Below are positions 15,181 to 24,198 of a stretch of DNA of 33,837 nucleotides, piece after piece; the stretch's first letter is position 1; the number at the start of each line of letters is the position of its first letter. Position numbers and translations under genes: made by a program. Origin of the DNA: an uncultured bacterium (GTDB lineage Bacteria; Bacillota; Clostridia; UBA1381); assembly GCA_905215805.1 (NCBI GenBank), contig CAJMRL010000026.1, positions 1 to 33,837 on the forward strand. Reading direction: 5' to 3'. Under the pieces are notes generated by a model. The model ran no database searches. It was not told where the DNA came from and was given only the letters and a program-made list of their open reading frames with translations.

Positions 15181-18100
15181 TTATCCTCCTATAATCTGCT
15201 GTGCATTCTCGTCTGTCATTGATATTTTTATATTATCAACACTTACTGTACCGTTAGCTTTTGCGGCGCGGATATACATTGAGCCGATTTCAGTTATGGC
15301 ATTACTGCTGTAAAAATTCAAATCCGTAAGCTCCTCTGATATACCGTCGCTATTGGTAATCTTAATATTTACTTTCTTGTTTGTAAAATCTACATCAGCG
15401 GTCATATGCAGCCACGAATCTATTAAATTACTGCTTACCGTTGTACCGTTGACTTTAAACGTACTGCCTGTATTATATTCAAAGGCTATAATATGTCCGC
15501 TTGAATTTGAAACAATACCCCAGTCATAGTTATTGTCACTGAATGTCGGAGCTGTATCACCTATAGTAAACTGGCTGTTTCCGGCTGTTCCTTTTGGTGC
15601 AAATTTTAAATCCGCTTCAATTCTTACAGTCTTTCCTTCACAGTCGATCGGATCAATTTCAGTACATGCACCTATTGTACCTCCGTTTGATGCATATTTC
15701 AAATACTTGCTGTTGCTATCCTCAGCAACACTAAGCGCTGACGCTGTTCCCTGCCATGCACTTTGGTCTATAACATAATTCTCAAAATCCTCATAAAATT
15801 CATATTGACCTGCAAGATTAAACACTAGTATAATTTCAGTATTAGCCGTAAGATTTACTGTTGTCTGTGAAGCTGATGCATTAAACTTATACAGATTTGT
15901 TTTTCCATCATCATTTTTAGAAGTGAAATCCACAGTGTATGAATCAGGAACAGTATAAATGTCACCTACATATACATCATCTGTAATAATGTCATCATCC
16001 TTTAAAGAATCACCCAACTCGTCAACATATTTAATTGTCACCGTTGCAGGTGTCAGCTCTGCATCAGATGTCATTTCAATATTAACTGTTGTCGACTCCA
16101 ATGCCGGAATAAGCTCAAGCATCTGCTCTGCTGCGCGGAAACCGTCTGCGGACGCCGATATAATATAATCCCCCTCGCATAGCATATATACTCCATCACT
16201 ATTCGGTAATATTTCCGCTTTTGTAATTGCATCGGTCACTGTTATCTGTGCTGAAGATATGTCAGATTTATCCGACGCATTTATTGCATTTACTGTTATT
16301 GCGTATTGCGGAGCAGTTACGACCTTAAGATTAACATTATCAACATAGCAAGCCCTGTCATTGTTTGCATAGTTTGTTTTAAATTCTATAGATGATATAT
16401 CGGACGATATATTATCTCCTATTTTTCCTTTAAGCACAATATCTTCTCTACCGCTTCTCGAAACAGTAATGGTTACCCTTCTCGCTGTAAAATCTATTTC
16501 ATTTTTAAAGTGCGCCGGATCATTTGCAAGTGCTAAGCTATTTGAACCGCTGAACAATTCGTTAAATGCAGACGTATCCGTATCAATCGAATTTCCGCCT
16601 ATTTCGGCACTGAAATTTCCGTCGTATATACCCAATTTCACTCCCGCAATAACATTGCCATTTTTATCTGTAATGCTATAAGAGGTATTTTTACCGGAAA
16701 GCTTTCCGACATAAATGTCAAATTCCGCTTTGACCTTTTCACCTGACATGATTGATATTGGGTTAGAATAAGTCATCGTGGCACTTCCTGTTGACGCGTT
16801 ATTCAACTTTATCTTACCGTCTGTCAAAGATGCTCCTCCGGTAGTTACAAATGGATTTACACCACTATCATCATTCAGTGTTTCATCAAAGCTCCATGTA
16901 TTATTAATCTTTTCAACGCCGTTATTATCCGGGTAAATATTCACTATTGTATTCTTTACTTCATTAATCGCTTTTTCCCCGTAAATACCTGTTCTCATAT
17001 AATATACACCCTTCGCATTATTTTCGAACGGAATATATTTGTATGAATTCGCTGCAACATCTTCTCCATGAATATATTTGATATTATCCGCCGTAATCTC
17101 CTCTGTAATCTCACAGTCAGCAATCAGTGTTACTGATTTTTTACCGATATAATCGCTTAAATCCGTCTTAATGGCAATACTGTCGCTTTCCGCTTCCGTA
17201 ACTACCATTCCATACTCCTTATACGGTGCTAAAAGATGCATATTCGTAAAGCTGTCAAACACTGTCACCGCATATGCATTTGTTTGTGACGGCAATGTCA
17301 CACTTATCGGAACATTTAACTGACCATTTACAACCGTTCCTGATAAATCTACTTTTGCAAAATTAACTGTAGTCATATTTCCCTGTGCGTCATAGCCTGT
17401 TATCGCAACAACAGCGTTTTCATATTTATCTGTCAGCTTAATAAGATTTATGCTGTTGATTTGCGAAGCTGACTTATCAATCGTACCTACAAGAAGATCT
17501 GGATCATATATTTTTTTGATGCTTGCTGTTGAAGCTTCATCATTATATGAAGGGATTTCTTCTATAGCTGTATTATAGGTAGTGTTGTAGCTTTCAGGTG
17601 CACCGAAGTATGACTCTGTCACTTCTGTGCCTCGCGTAAGCACCATCTTATCTATTACAACACCCGGTGATACATTATATAATCTCAGTGTATGACTTCC
17701 GCTTTCCGGAACATTTACGGTGGTTCTCAGTTTCTGGGAATTGTCAAGAACCCCTCTTGCCCACGCATCTGCCTTGTTATCTTCTCCTGAATATGTACTT
17801 GTACCCTTTAATAAAGTTGGCTCATTATCATCAATGCCTACAGCAAATATCATATTATTGCGCTCATTAAGTGTTGGCATTCTGTAAATATCAAGGGTAT
17901 ATGTACCGCTGTTTTCAAAATATATATCATACTCAAGATAAGCAGAATTTGTTGTATTCGGAGTTTCTACATTTACTGCTAAATCAGGATATGCTTTTAC
18001 GCTGTCACCGCTTCTGCCGAAATCCTTTTCTATTTTCCATTCATAATCACCATTTGATACCGCGTTTGAATAGTTCTCCACTTCTATTGAAATAGTTCCG

Positions 18101-20889
18101 CCTGCTTCAACATACGTTTTTTCTCCAAGTGTAACGTCAGGATTGGAGATATTTACGGTAATATCCTTTGTGGCAACCGTCCAGTCACCAAATTTCTGCG
18201 ATACTGTTATAACCGCGCTTGAAGTACCAACAGGAATTTGCGCGGATTTATCAAGACTTACATAAACTCTGTCGCTTCCGTTCACCGTACCAGATGTCTT
18301 ACTGAAATCAATATATTCAGCATCTGATGTTACAGTGTAATCCAAAGAGCCGTAACCTTGGTTAATCACATCAATAAATTTATTATATGTATCATATACT
18401 GAAAGATTTATAACTTTTTCCTCATCAATCGAAGTCTGAGAATCAACCGCAATCTCAAGAGATGTGTAATCCAAAGAGGACGGCGTGTTTACGCTCAGGT
18501 CCGTCGTTATATGAGCATCGCAGCTTTGCAGCTTTGACGGATTAATATTCATAATTTTATTCCACTTTCCGTTACGGAGCGAGTTAAATGTTAATGTATC
18601 AGTATCGATTTGTTCTGCCGCTTTCGCTGCTTCATTTGCATACTGATACGGCGCTGTTCCTCTGCCTTGTTCTGCATAGAGATTTGCGCGGTCAGTCTGA
18701 ATATAATCAGTCATCATATTAGTGAAAGAACGTATAGGATACAGTACAAGCTCATAGAAGGAGTCCTTTTTATCTTCGGTTAACGATGCATACATTTGCT
18801 CTGCTTTAACAGTGAGATCCTTGCAACGGTCAAGATAACGCTTTCCCTCATCTCCGTATGCCGTCACCGAAATTTCACCGCTTCTTATAAATTCAGGACG
18901 CTTTGAATTAGCAAGTTCATAGTATTCATCCATTATTTCAGCATACTTACGCGCGTCCATATCGCCCAAATTAAAGTCACGCTTTGCCTTCGCAGCAAAT
19001 ATATCGTCTATATTCTCATTTCTTATGTTTATATCACGCGCAAGCTTTAAGAAATATTCAATATCATTTTCCGCAGGCTTTAAATCTCCGACATTTAAAA
19101 TCCACATCTTATCCGCGCCCATGTCATATGACTTGCCCATTTCCTCACGTATAAGTCCCGGCTGTGTTGTTGTGAGCCACAGATAGCTTGTGGGCCAGCC
19201 ATAATACGAAACATGATAATAAATACCTGTACGTCCTGAATTTGCGCGTTCAGTATCATCCGCATTCTGTCTCACATATCCATAGTTATCGTCCGTCCAC
19301 ATAATAGTAACGTCCTCGGGGATTTTAAGCTGACCCGCATTATAATACTTAAGAATATCCTTATACGGAATGAATACCTGAGGAATTTCAGTTATATCTT
19401 TACCTGTTTTTACGCAGATTTCCTCTTGAATGATTTTCCGCTGACATGTAATAATTTCATTCAGCGCTGTAACATAATCCATATTTGTCTGGAATGATCC
19501 ATCATGAACTCCTCTCATACCAAGTGAATATACATTTTCATATATTCCGTATTTATTCACACTCTCACGCCAATAGTCTTCAAGAAATTCTCTGTTATAA
19601 ACAGCCTTTCCGCTATTATCATGATCCGTCCAGTAATATGCTACCGACTTTCCGCTTTCATTTTTGATCGCTTTATAAAGCGGCTTATCCGGATTTGCCG
19701 CCTCCCATTTATCCTGAAATGCGTCAAGCTCGCCAAGATTATTTCTCAGAAGCGGCTCACAGTGTGACGAGCCCATTACAATACCGTATTTATCTGCAAG
19801 TTTTGCATTTTCCTCATCATTGTGGAAAGCAGGAGAATATTCATGCATTGCGGGCCACAAGTAATTTGCCTTGAGCCTTAATAAAAGCTCAAACACCTTT
19901 TCATAGGTTTCATGAGTCATTGCTTTTCCGTTACCGAGAGCTGTTGACCACTGATTTAAATTATATTCGTCATTTATAAAAATACCTCTGTACTTTACGG
20001 AAGGCTCTCCTTCTGTATATCCATCCTCGGGCAGATTTATATAAAGTTCGTCTGCATGCGTTGGATCAACATCTGACCACCATTTCCATGGTGAAACACC
20101 TATTTTTTCACATAAATCATAAATTCCGTAAATTGTTCCGCGCTTATCTGAACCTGCAATGACAAGCGTGTTATTTATATTTTGGATTGTGAAACTTTCC
20201 CACTTATTTTCTATCTCACTTATGTTTAATTCGCCGCCTATCGCAAGTGCGTCTATAGTTTCGCTCATGCCCAGCGTGCCAATAACCACATCAACGCTAT
20301 CCAAATTCACATTTTTATCTGCTGCCATACCTAAAACGTCTGTCAGCGGCTCCATATTTTGCGACCATACAAACGCCTTAATTTCACCTCCGTCAGGCAT
20401 CGTAAGAGCCTTTTCAAAGCTGAAACCCGTAACATAATTATCTGCCGAAAGTTTTTTATCTGTAGCTTTTTCAACTCCTGCAAGTGCTTTATTTCTATGA
20501 TACACAGCAACAAAACACTGCGCATCATCCTGAACTGGTGAATTAAGCGAAACCGACATTGCTTCCCCATCTATAGAAATCCCTGCTGCTGCCTCACCAC
20601 TCTGAGCAGTTATATCATCACTGTTGACTTCGGGGGTTATTCCCGTAACAGATTTTATATCTGTTGACAAATCTCCTGCGGCGCGTATCACGCTTTCATA
20701 ATCATCAGCATCAATATGTATAACAGGTGTTTTGTTTTTATCCACCAATACAAAACCGTCGTTTTTAGATGTCGATACATATCCAGATACCGAATTATTA
20801 ACTGTCTCAGATTCTTCAGCTGCCGTTCCGGGTATTGCCGAAAACATTAACAACGAAGCTAAAACTACTGCCGCTGATTTTTTTAGCAT
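15181..20889 (-). CDS. Secreted multidomain glycoside hydrolase family 115 (alpha-glucuronidase)
   Basis: This 1902-residue protein has a signal peptide (MLKK, hydrophobic core, cleavage near AIPGTAA). A GH115 catalytic region follows, with YGIYDLCEKIGVSPWKWWSD (about 265-285), PSVKYRGIFINDEY (about 295-310) and LRLKANYLWPAMHE. The GH115 C-terminal beta domain spans about 925-1085 (EAGGTISIEVENY to VIDKMVLTRG). Beyond it lie a jelly-roll domain (about 1325-1525), a carboxypeptidase-regulatory-like domain (1527-1605), a MucBP-like unit (1615-1690) and a second jelly-roll (1694-1895). GH115 enzymes remove (4-O-methyl)glucuronic acid from glucuronoxylan. The extra beta domains are likely carbohydrate-binding. 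No SLH, LPXTG or dockerin is present, so attachment is unclear. GGAGGAG precedes the ATG, and a promoter lies at 20948-20976. Confidence 0.92.
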   Translation of the reverse strand: MLKKSAAVVLASLLMFSAIPGTAAEESETVNNSVSGYVSTSKNDGFVLVDKNKTPVIHIDADDYESVIRAAGDLSTDIKSVTGITPEVNSDDITAQSGEAAAGISIDGEAMSVSLNSPVQDDAQCFVAVYHRNKALAGVEKATDKKLSADNYVTGFSFEKALTMPDGGEIKAFVWSQNMEPLTDVLGMAADKNVNLDSVDVVIGTLGMSETIDALAIGGELNISEIENKWESFTIQNINNTLVIAGSDKRGTIYGIYDLCEKIGVSPWKWWSDVDPTHADELYINLPEDGYTEGEPSVKYRGIFINDEYNLNQWSTALGNGKAMTHETYEKVFELLLRLKANYLWPAMHEYSPAFHNDEENAKLADKYGIVMGSSHCEPLLRNNLGELDAFQDKWEAANPDKPLYKAIKNESGKSVAYYWTDHDNSGKAVYNREFLEDYWRESVNKYGIYENVYSLGMRGVHDGSFQTNMDYVTALNEIITCQRKIIQEEICVKTGKDITEIPQVFIPYKDILKYYNAGQLKIPEDVTIMWTDDNYGYVRQNADDTERANSGRTGIYYHVSYYGWPTSYLWLTTTQPGLIREEMGKSYDMGADKMWILNVGDLKPAENDIEYFLKLARDINIRNENIDDIFAAKAKRDFNLGDMDARKYAEIMDEYYELANSKRPEFIRSGEISVTAYGDEGKRYLDRCKDLTVKAEQMYASLTEDKKDSFYELVLYPIRSFTNMMTDYIQTDRANLYAEQGRGTAPYQYANEAAKAAEQIDTDTLTFNSLRNGKWNKIMNINPSKLQSCDAHITTDLSVNTPSSLDYTSLEIAVDSQTSIDEEKVINLSVYDTYNKFIDVINQGYGSLDYTVTSDAEYIDFSKTSGTVNGSDRVYVSLDKSAQIPVGTSSAVITVSQKFGDWTVATKDITVNISNPDVTLGEKTYVEAGGTISIEVENYSNAVSNGDYEWKIEKDFGRSGDSVKAYPDLAVNVETPNTTNSAYLEYDIYFENSGTYTLDIYRMPTLNERNNMIFAVGIDDNEPTLLKGTSTYSGEDNKADAWARGVLDNSQKLRTTVNVPESGSHTLRLYNVSPGVVIDKMVLTRGTEVTESYFGAPESYNTTYNTAIEEIPSYNDEASTASIKKIYDPDLLVGTIDKSASQINSINLIKLTDKYENAVVAITGYDAQGNMTTVNFAKVDLSGTVVNGQLNVPISVTLPSQTNAYAVTVFDSFTNMHLLAPYKEYGMVVTEAESDSIAIKTDLSDYIGKKSVTLIADCEITEEITADNIKYIHGEDVAANSYKYIPFENNAKGVYYMRTGIYGEKAINEVKNTIVNIYPDNNGVEKINNTWSFDETLNDDSGVNPFVTTGGASLTDGKIKLNNASTGSATMTYSNPISIMSGEKVKAEFDIYVGKLSGKNTSYSITDKNGNVIAGVKLGIYDGNFSAEIGGNSIDTDTSAFNELFSGSNSLALANDPAHFKNEIDFTARRVTITVSRSGREDIVLKGKIGDNISSDISSIEFKTNYANNDRACYVDNVNLKVVTAPQYAITVNAINASDKSDISSAQITVTDAITKAEILPNSDGVYMLCEGDYIISASADGFRAAEQMLELIPALESTTVNIEMTSDAELTPATVTIKYVDELGDSLKDDDIITDDVYVGDIYTVPDSYTVDFTSKNDDGKTNLYKFNASASQTTVNLTANTEIILVFNLAGQYEFYEDFENYVIDQSAWQGTASALSVAEDSNSKYLKYASNGGTIGACTEIDPIDCEGKTVRIEADLKFAPKGTAGNSQFTIGDTAPTFSDNNYDWGIVSNSSGHIIAFEYNTGSTFKVNGTTVSSNLIDSWLHMTADVDFTNKKVNIKITNSDGISEELTDLNFYSSNAITEIGSMYIRAAKANGTVSVDNIKISMTDENAQQIIGG

Positions 20890-20947
20890 ATTAATCTCCT
20901 CCGTCCTGTTATTTACATCGTTTAATATACAATTATCTCTTATATTA

Positions 20948-20976
20948 ATTATAATCTATACTTTGATAGTTAACAA
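20948..20976 (-). promoter_or_regulatory. Promoter of the GH115-esterase operon
   Basis: On the minus strand TTGTTA (20971-20976) and TATAAT (20948-20953) are 17 bases apart, in the 122-base gap between the AraC stop and the GH115 start. Transcription would begin about 50 bases before the GH115 start codon. Confidence 0.72.
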
Positions 20977-21011
20977 GACACTTTTCCGATATATATGCCT
21001 CAAAAACGATA

Positions 21012-21869
21012 TTAACGATAATGATGCTTTGAACGATATTCGCGCATTGACATGCCCGTATATTTTTTAAAAGTCTGCTGTAAATATTTTAGTGTGATAT
21101 TAAAAAGTATTGGAATGTTTTCAATCGGTCTGTCTGTATTTTCCAAAATATCCTTTGTAATATTAACGCGAAGATTATTAATATACTGTATGATTGTCAT
21201 ACCTGTCTCTCTTTTAAATATTCTGCCGAGATGGTCTGCTGTAACAAATCGGCGTCCTGCAATTTCTTTTACCTTTGGATTTCTATATATATTGTTTCTT
21301 ATATAACGTATTGTTTGGTCAACCAACATATTTTTGCTAAAGATATGTTGTTCACTTATACTATACCGTCTGAAAATAACAGGCAGCATAGAAAGCATAT
21401 GTCCTAAAAGAGCGCTTTTTCTCGCCGGAGCATTCTCATAATATTCATTTATCATTCTGACAATATAATTACGTATTTCACACATATCATTGTCAGTCAC
21501 CTTTATATAATCCCGTCCGCTGTTATTAAAAAAAGATGCGAGACCCATAAACTCTTCCGCATAATTTTCCCATTCACCGCGCAAAAATTCCTTTTCAAAA
21601 AGTATATAATGGATTTCAAAATTATAATTTTCTGCATTGATGTTTTGTGATTTAAACTCCGCACCTATACCGGGATTTACAACAAAAATATCCTTAGGTT
21701 GTGAATTAAATTCCTGATTTCCGATTTTAACAATCCCTTGTCCATATGCTATATATGAGATAAGAATAAAATTTCTATTTGCCGGAATGGTATAATTATC
21801 TACCCATTTGTGTTCTATATACATCGCTAAATCATCTTTAATAATGTCCTTTGACATTTCTGACTTCAT
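21012..21869 (-). CDS. AraC family transcriptional regulator upstream of GH115
   Basis: The 285-residue protein has an N-terminal AraC-type sensor (about 20-150, with FILISYIAYGQGIVKIGNQEF) and a C-terminal DNA-binding domain. The first helix-turn-helix is normal (KVKEIAGRRFVTADHLGRIF). The second departs from the family: where most members read IAxxxGFxxxxYFxxxF, it has IPILFNITLKYLQQTF. The tail TGMSMREYRSKH is typical. The start at 21869 has only a poor GGCGGGG in front, so the ATG at 21857 is possible. It reads in the same direction as GH115, 122 bases upstream, and is the obvious candidate regulator of GH115 and the esterase. Inducer unknown. Confidence 0.9.
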   Translation of the reverse strand: MKSEMSKDIIKDDLAMYIEHKWVDNYTIPANRNFILISYIAYGQGIVKIGNQEFNSQPKDIFVVNPGIGAEFKSQNINAENYNFEIHYILFEKEFLRGEWENYAEEFMGLASFFNNSGRDYIKVTDNDMCEIRNYIVRMINEYYENAPARKSALLGHMLSMLPVIFRRYSISEQHIFSKNMLVDQTIRYIRNNIYRNPKVKEIAGRRFVTADHLGRIFKRETGMTIIQYINNLRVNITKDILENTDRPIENIPILFNITLKYLQQTFKKYTGMSMREYRSKHHYR

Positions 21870-21900
21870 AAATACCCCGCCTTAATAGTTCAGCGCAAAG

Positions 21901-21942
21901 CCCCCGATCATGCTGCCTATAATCCTTATGCATGATCGGGGG
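21901..21942. repeat. 13-base perfect inverted repeat between ctp and AraC genes
   Basis: CCCCCGATCATGC (21901-21913) pairs with GCATGATCGGGGG (21930-21942) around a 16-base loop. It is strikingly GC-rich in an AT-rich gap. No T run follows on the minus strand, so it is not a normal intrinsic terminator for the ctp gene; it lies 31 bases from the AraC start codon. Confidence 0.7.
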
Positions 21943-21988
21943 ACTTATGCTATGTCCCAATTCTTTTATGAAACTGTATCTATTTATT

Positions 21989-22017
21989 TGTTATATTCCT
22001 CAAGACAAGATATAACA
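21989..22017. repeat. Short inverted repeat after the ctp stop codon
   Basis: TGTTATAT (21989-21996) pairs with ATATAACA (22010-22017) around a 13-base loop just beyond the ctp stop. On the plus strand it is followed by TCTTTTTT; on the minus strand, the direction of ctp, only AAATAAATAG follows. Its role as a terminator is doubtful. Confidence 0.4.
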
Positions 22018-22023
22018 TCTTTT

Positions 22024-23703
22024 TTACACGCCTAAATTTTCTGCGTTACCTCCAAACATCTCATATGCTTTTATCAACTGTCTGTCAACCGTTGTCTTTA
22101 ATTCTTCAAATCTATCCTCTATCTTGACCTGAGTAGGAATATCAAGTACTCCATTCGCACATAAATTATTCTGTGACTGAAAATATATAACTGCGCTTTG
22201 TAAATCTGACGTAAATACATCATCATCGGTTGAACCTGTATACATACTTAAAAGTGCAAGCTTTTCCTTTGCCGCAATAATGTTTTTTCCTGTATCGCCA
22301 ATTGAATTTTGTGTTGTAAAATCAAATGGCGTAAACTGTGTAGAATCAATACTTTGAGTTGTATTTTTTACATACTCATCCGGTTCAAGCCCTACATAAT
22401 TTATATCTCTATCATTTCTTGTTATATACTTTCCTACCGTCAGCTTAAAATAAGTACCGTTTTTAAGCGGATATGCCGTCTGAAATACAGCCTTTCCATA
22501 TGTAGTTTCTCCTACAAGCTTTCCTACGCCTGAATCCTGTATTGCACTTGCAAGCACCTCTGCTGAGCTTGCTGTATTTTCATTTACAAGTGCAATAATG
22601 TCAAATTCAGGATTTTTCTGCTCCGAATTATATGTTGTGGTATTGTCACGAGATACCACATCTATAATTTTACCCTCCGGTACTATCATTTTTGCTATTG
22701 TTATAGCAGAAGTAAGAACGCCTCCTCCATTATCTCGTAAGTCAAAAATAACGTTCTTGATTCCTTCTTGATGGAATGTATCAAGCATAGTTCCAACATC
22801 ATATGCTGTTTCATTTCCGAATGATATTATCTTAATATAGCCTATATTACCGTCAAGAATGGCACTTGTAGCAGTAGCCGTTTTTACTTCTGTACGAGTT
22901 CCCACAAGTGAAATTTCTTCTCCGTCTCTTAAAACAACTATATCAACTGTAGTTCCAAGCTCTCCCACTATAAGATCTCTTACTTCAGCTAAGCTTTTAC
23001 CGACACAGTCCACTCCATTAACCGCTGCAATTTTATCCCCAACTTTAAACCCCGACTGTTCTGCGAGGCTGTTTTCTTCACTGAATCCTTCTATTTCTAC
23101 ATATTCACCATTTTGAGCTATAATAACACCTATACCAAAAAACGTTTTATTTACACTGTTTACAAATTCCTGATATTCCTCAGCAGTATAAAAATCAGAC
23201 CACGGATCCAGGCTCCTAAACATTGATTTTAAAAGTGCCCACAGCATTTCATCATTTCCGTCCAAAAGCTTAGAAACACCCATAAGCATTGCGTCATCTG
23301 CAGTAATTGTATCATCTATGTATAATTCAGAGATATAATTTGCTACCTTTTCAAAGGATTGATAGTTATTGCTTAAATCTAAATCATCCTCATTAGTTTC
23401 TTCGCTGCTTGCCTCGGGTGAAGATTGAGGTGATGCTTCAGGAGATGCCTGAGGCGAAGCTGTCACAGCGGCTACTGTTTCCGAATTTTCAGCATATTGA
23501 ATTGCCTCAGGAGATGCACTTATCATCGGAAAATCAATAACAGGAGCATCATTAAGATTTAAATCTATATCACTGTTCAATGCTTGTCTTGCATATTTTC
23601 CCTGCTCCGAATCATTTTCCGCCAATACACCTATAGGAGCAGCAAGTATTGCCGTACATAAAATCACAGAAATTATATTCTTTACTTTTTTCAATTTCAT
23701 CAT
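22024..23703 (-). CDS. S41 family C-terminal processing peptidase
   Basis: The 559-residue protein has a signal sequence or N-terminal anchor (about 8-28, VKNIISVILCTAILAAPIGVLA), a disordered linker rich in Ser-Pro-Glu repeats (about 83-105), a PDZ domain (about 165-245, with GIGVIIAQNGEYVEI) and the S41 catalytic domain. The catalytic Ser lies in NTASSAEV and the Lys in TTYGKAVF, 25 residues apart. A C-terminal peptidoglycan-binding-like domain (about 465-530) follows. Such proteases cleave secreted or envelope proteins from their C-termini and are tied to wall turnover or sporulation. The start codon sits 8 bases after the DUF1934 stop, and AAGGA almost touches it, so coupling to the upstream gene is likely. 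ddl upstream supports a cell-wall role. Confidence 0.92.
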   Translation of the reverse strand: MMKLKKVKNIISVILCTAILAAPIGVLAENDSEQGKYARQALNSDIDLNLNDAPVIDFPMISASPEAIQYAENSETVAAVTASPQASPEASPQSSPEASSEETNEDDLDLSNNYQSFEKVANYISELYIDDTITADDAMLMGVSKLLDGNDEMLWALLKSMFRSLDPWSDFYTAEEYQEFVNSVNKTFFGIGVIIAQNGEYVEIEGFSEENSLAEQSGFKVGDKIAAVNGVDCVGKSLAEVRDLIVGELGTTVDIVVLRDGEEISLVGTRTEVKTATATSAILDGNIGYIKIISFGNETAYDVGTMLDTFHQEGIKNVIFDLRDNGGGVLTSAITIAKMIVPEGKIIDVVSRDNTTTYNSEQKNPEFDIIALVNENTASSAEVLASAIQDSGVGKLVGETTYGKAVFQTAYPLKNGTYFKLTVGKYITRNDRDINYVGLEPDEYVKNTTQSIDSTQFTPFDFTTQNSIGDTGKNIIAAKEKLALLSMYTGSTDDDVFTSDLQSAVIYFQSQNNLCANGVLDIPTQVKIEDRFEELKTTVDRQLIKAYEMFGGNAENLGV

Positions 23704-23711
23704 TCCTTATA

Positions 23712-24134
23712 TCATAGCTTTTTCACAAAAATTTCAATATCATTTAAATAGCTTACGCCCTGCATTTCAAGAGTGTATACTATTCTTAATCTGCCTCCGT
23801 CTTCAGAAAGCTCATTTAAGATTCTTTCGGTTTTAACCTCCATATCAAGAATACCATACGGCATGTAATATTTAGAAAAAGTTTTTTTACCTAAAACATA
23901 TCTTATATCAGACTTTACGCTTCCGCTTCTTTTTATATGCACACTATCCATATCTGTAATAACTGTAGTAGTCTGCATCTCTTCATCATATTCGGTTTTA
24001 TATATAAGATAAATCTTATTATTTTTTATACGGCAGCTCCCTAAACCTTTTTCTTCAATAATTTCAGTTTCATTATCTGCCATTTGACGATTTTTTATAT
24101 AAAACGTAAATACATCGGTATTTTTCGATATCAA
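23712..24134 (-). CDS. DUF1934 family protein (YwiB-like beta-barrel)
   Basis: The 140-residue protein fits the DUF1934 family, a small calycin-like beta-barrel of unknown function common in Firmicutes. Recognisable parts are KIYLIYKTEYDEE, TTTVITDMDSVHIKRSGSV, KYYMPYGILDMEV and the C-terminal SYLNDIEIFVKK. The start appears to be TTG at 24134, with AGGTG 9 bases upstream; a later ATG (residue 18) lacks a good site. No signal peptide is seen, so it should be cytoplasmic. It lies between ddl (64 bases away) and the S41 protease (8 bases away), so it is part of that transcript. Function cannot be assigned. Confidence 0.82.
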   Translation of the reverse strand: MISKNTDVFTFYIKNRQMADNETEIIEEKGLGSCRIKNNKIYLIYKTEYDEEMQTTTVITDMDSVHIKRSGSVKSDIRYVLGKKTFSKYYMPYGILDMEVKTERILNELSEDGGRLRIVYTLEMQGVSYLNDIEIFVKKL

Positions 24135-24198
24135 TCTTTTTTCACCTATCTGTCACTTTCTCTTTTAACTAATTTATCGCGCCCAACTTATCAAACGC

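Noticed and set aside
23400..23465. Short tandem repeat in the ctp gene as a mobile or CRISPR-like element
   Set aside because: The repeated bases encode an in-frame Ser-Pro-Glu-rich linker and are imperfect, as expected for a disordered protein segment.
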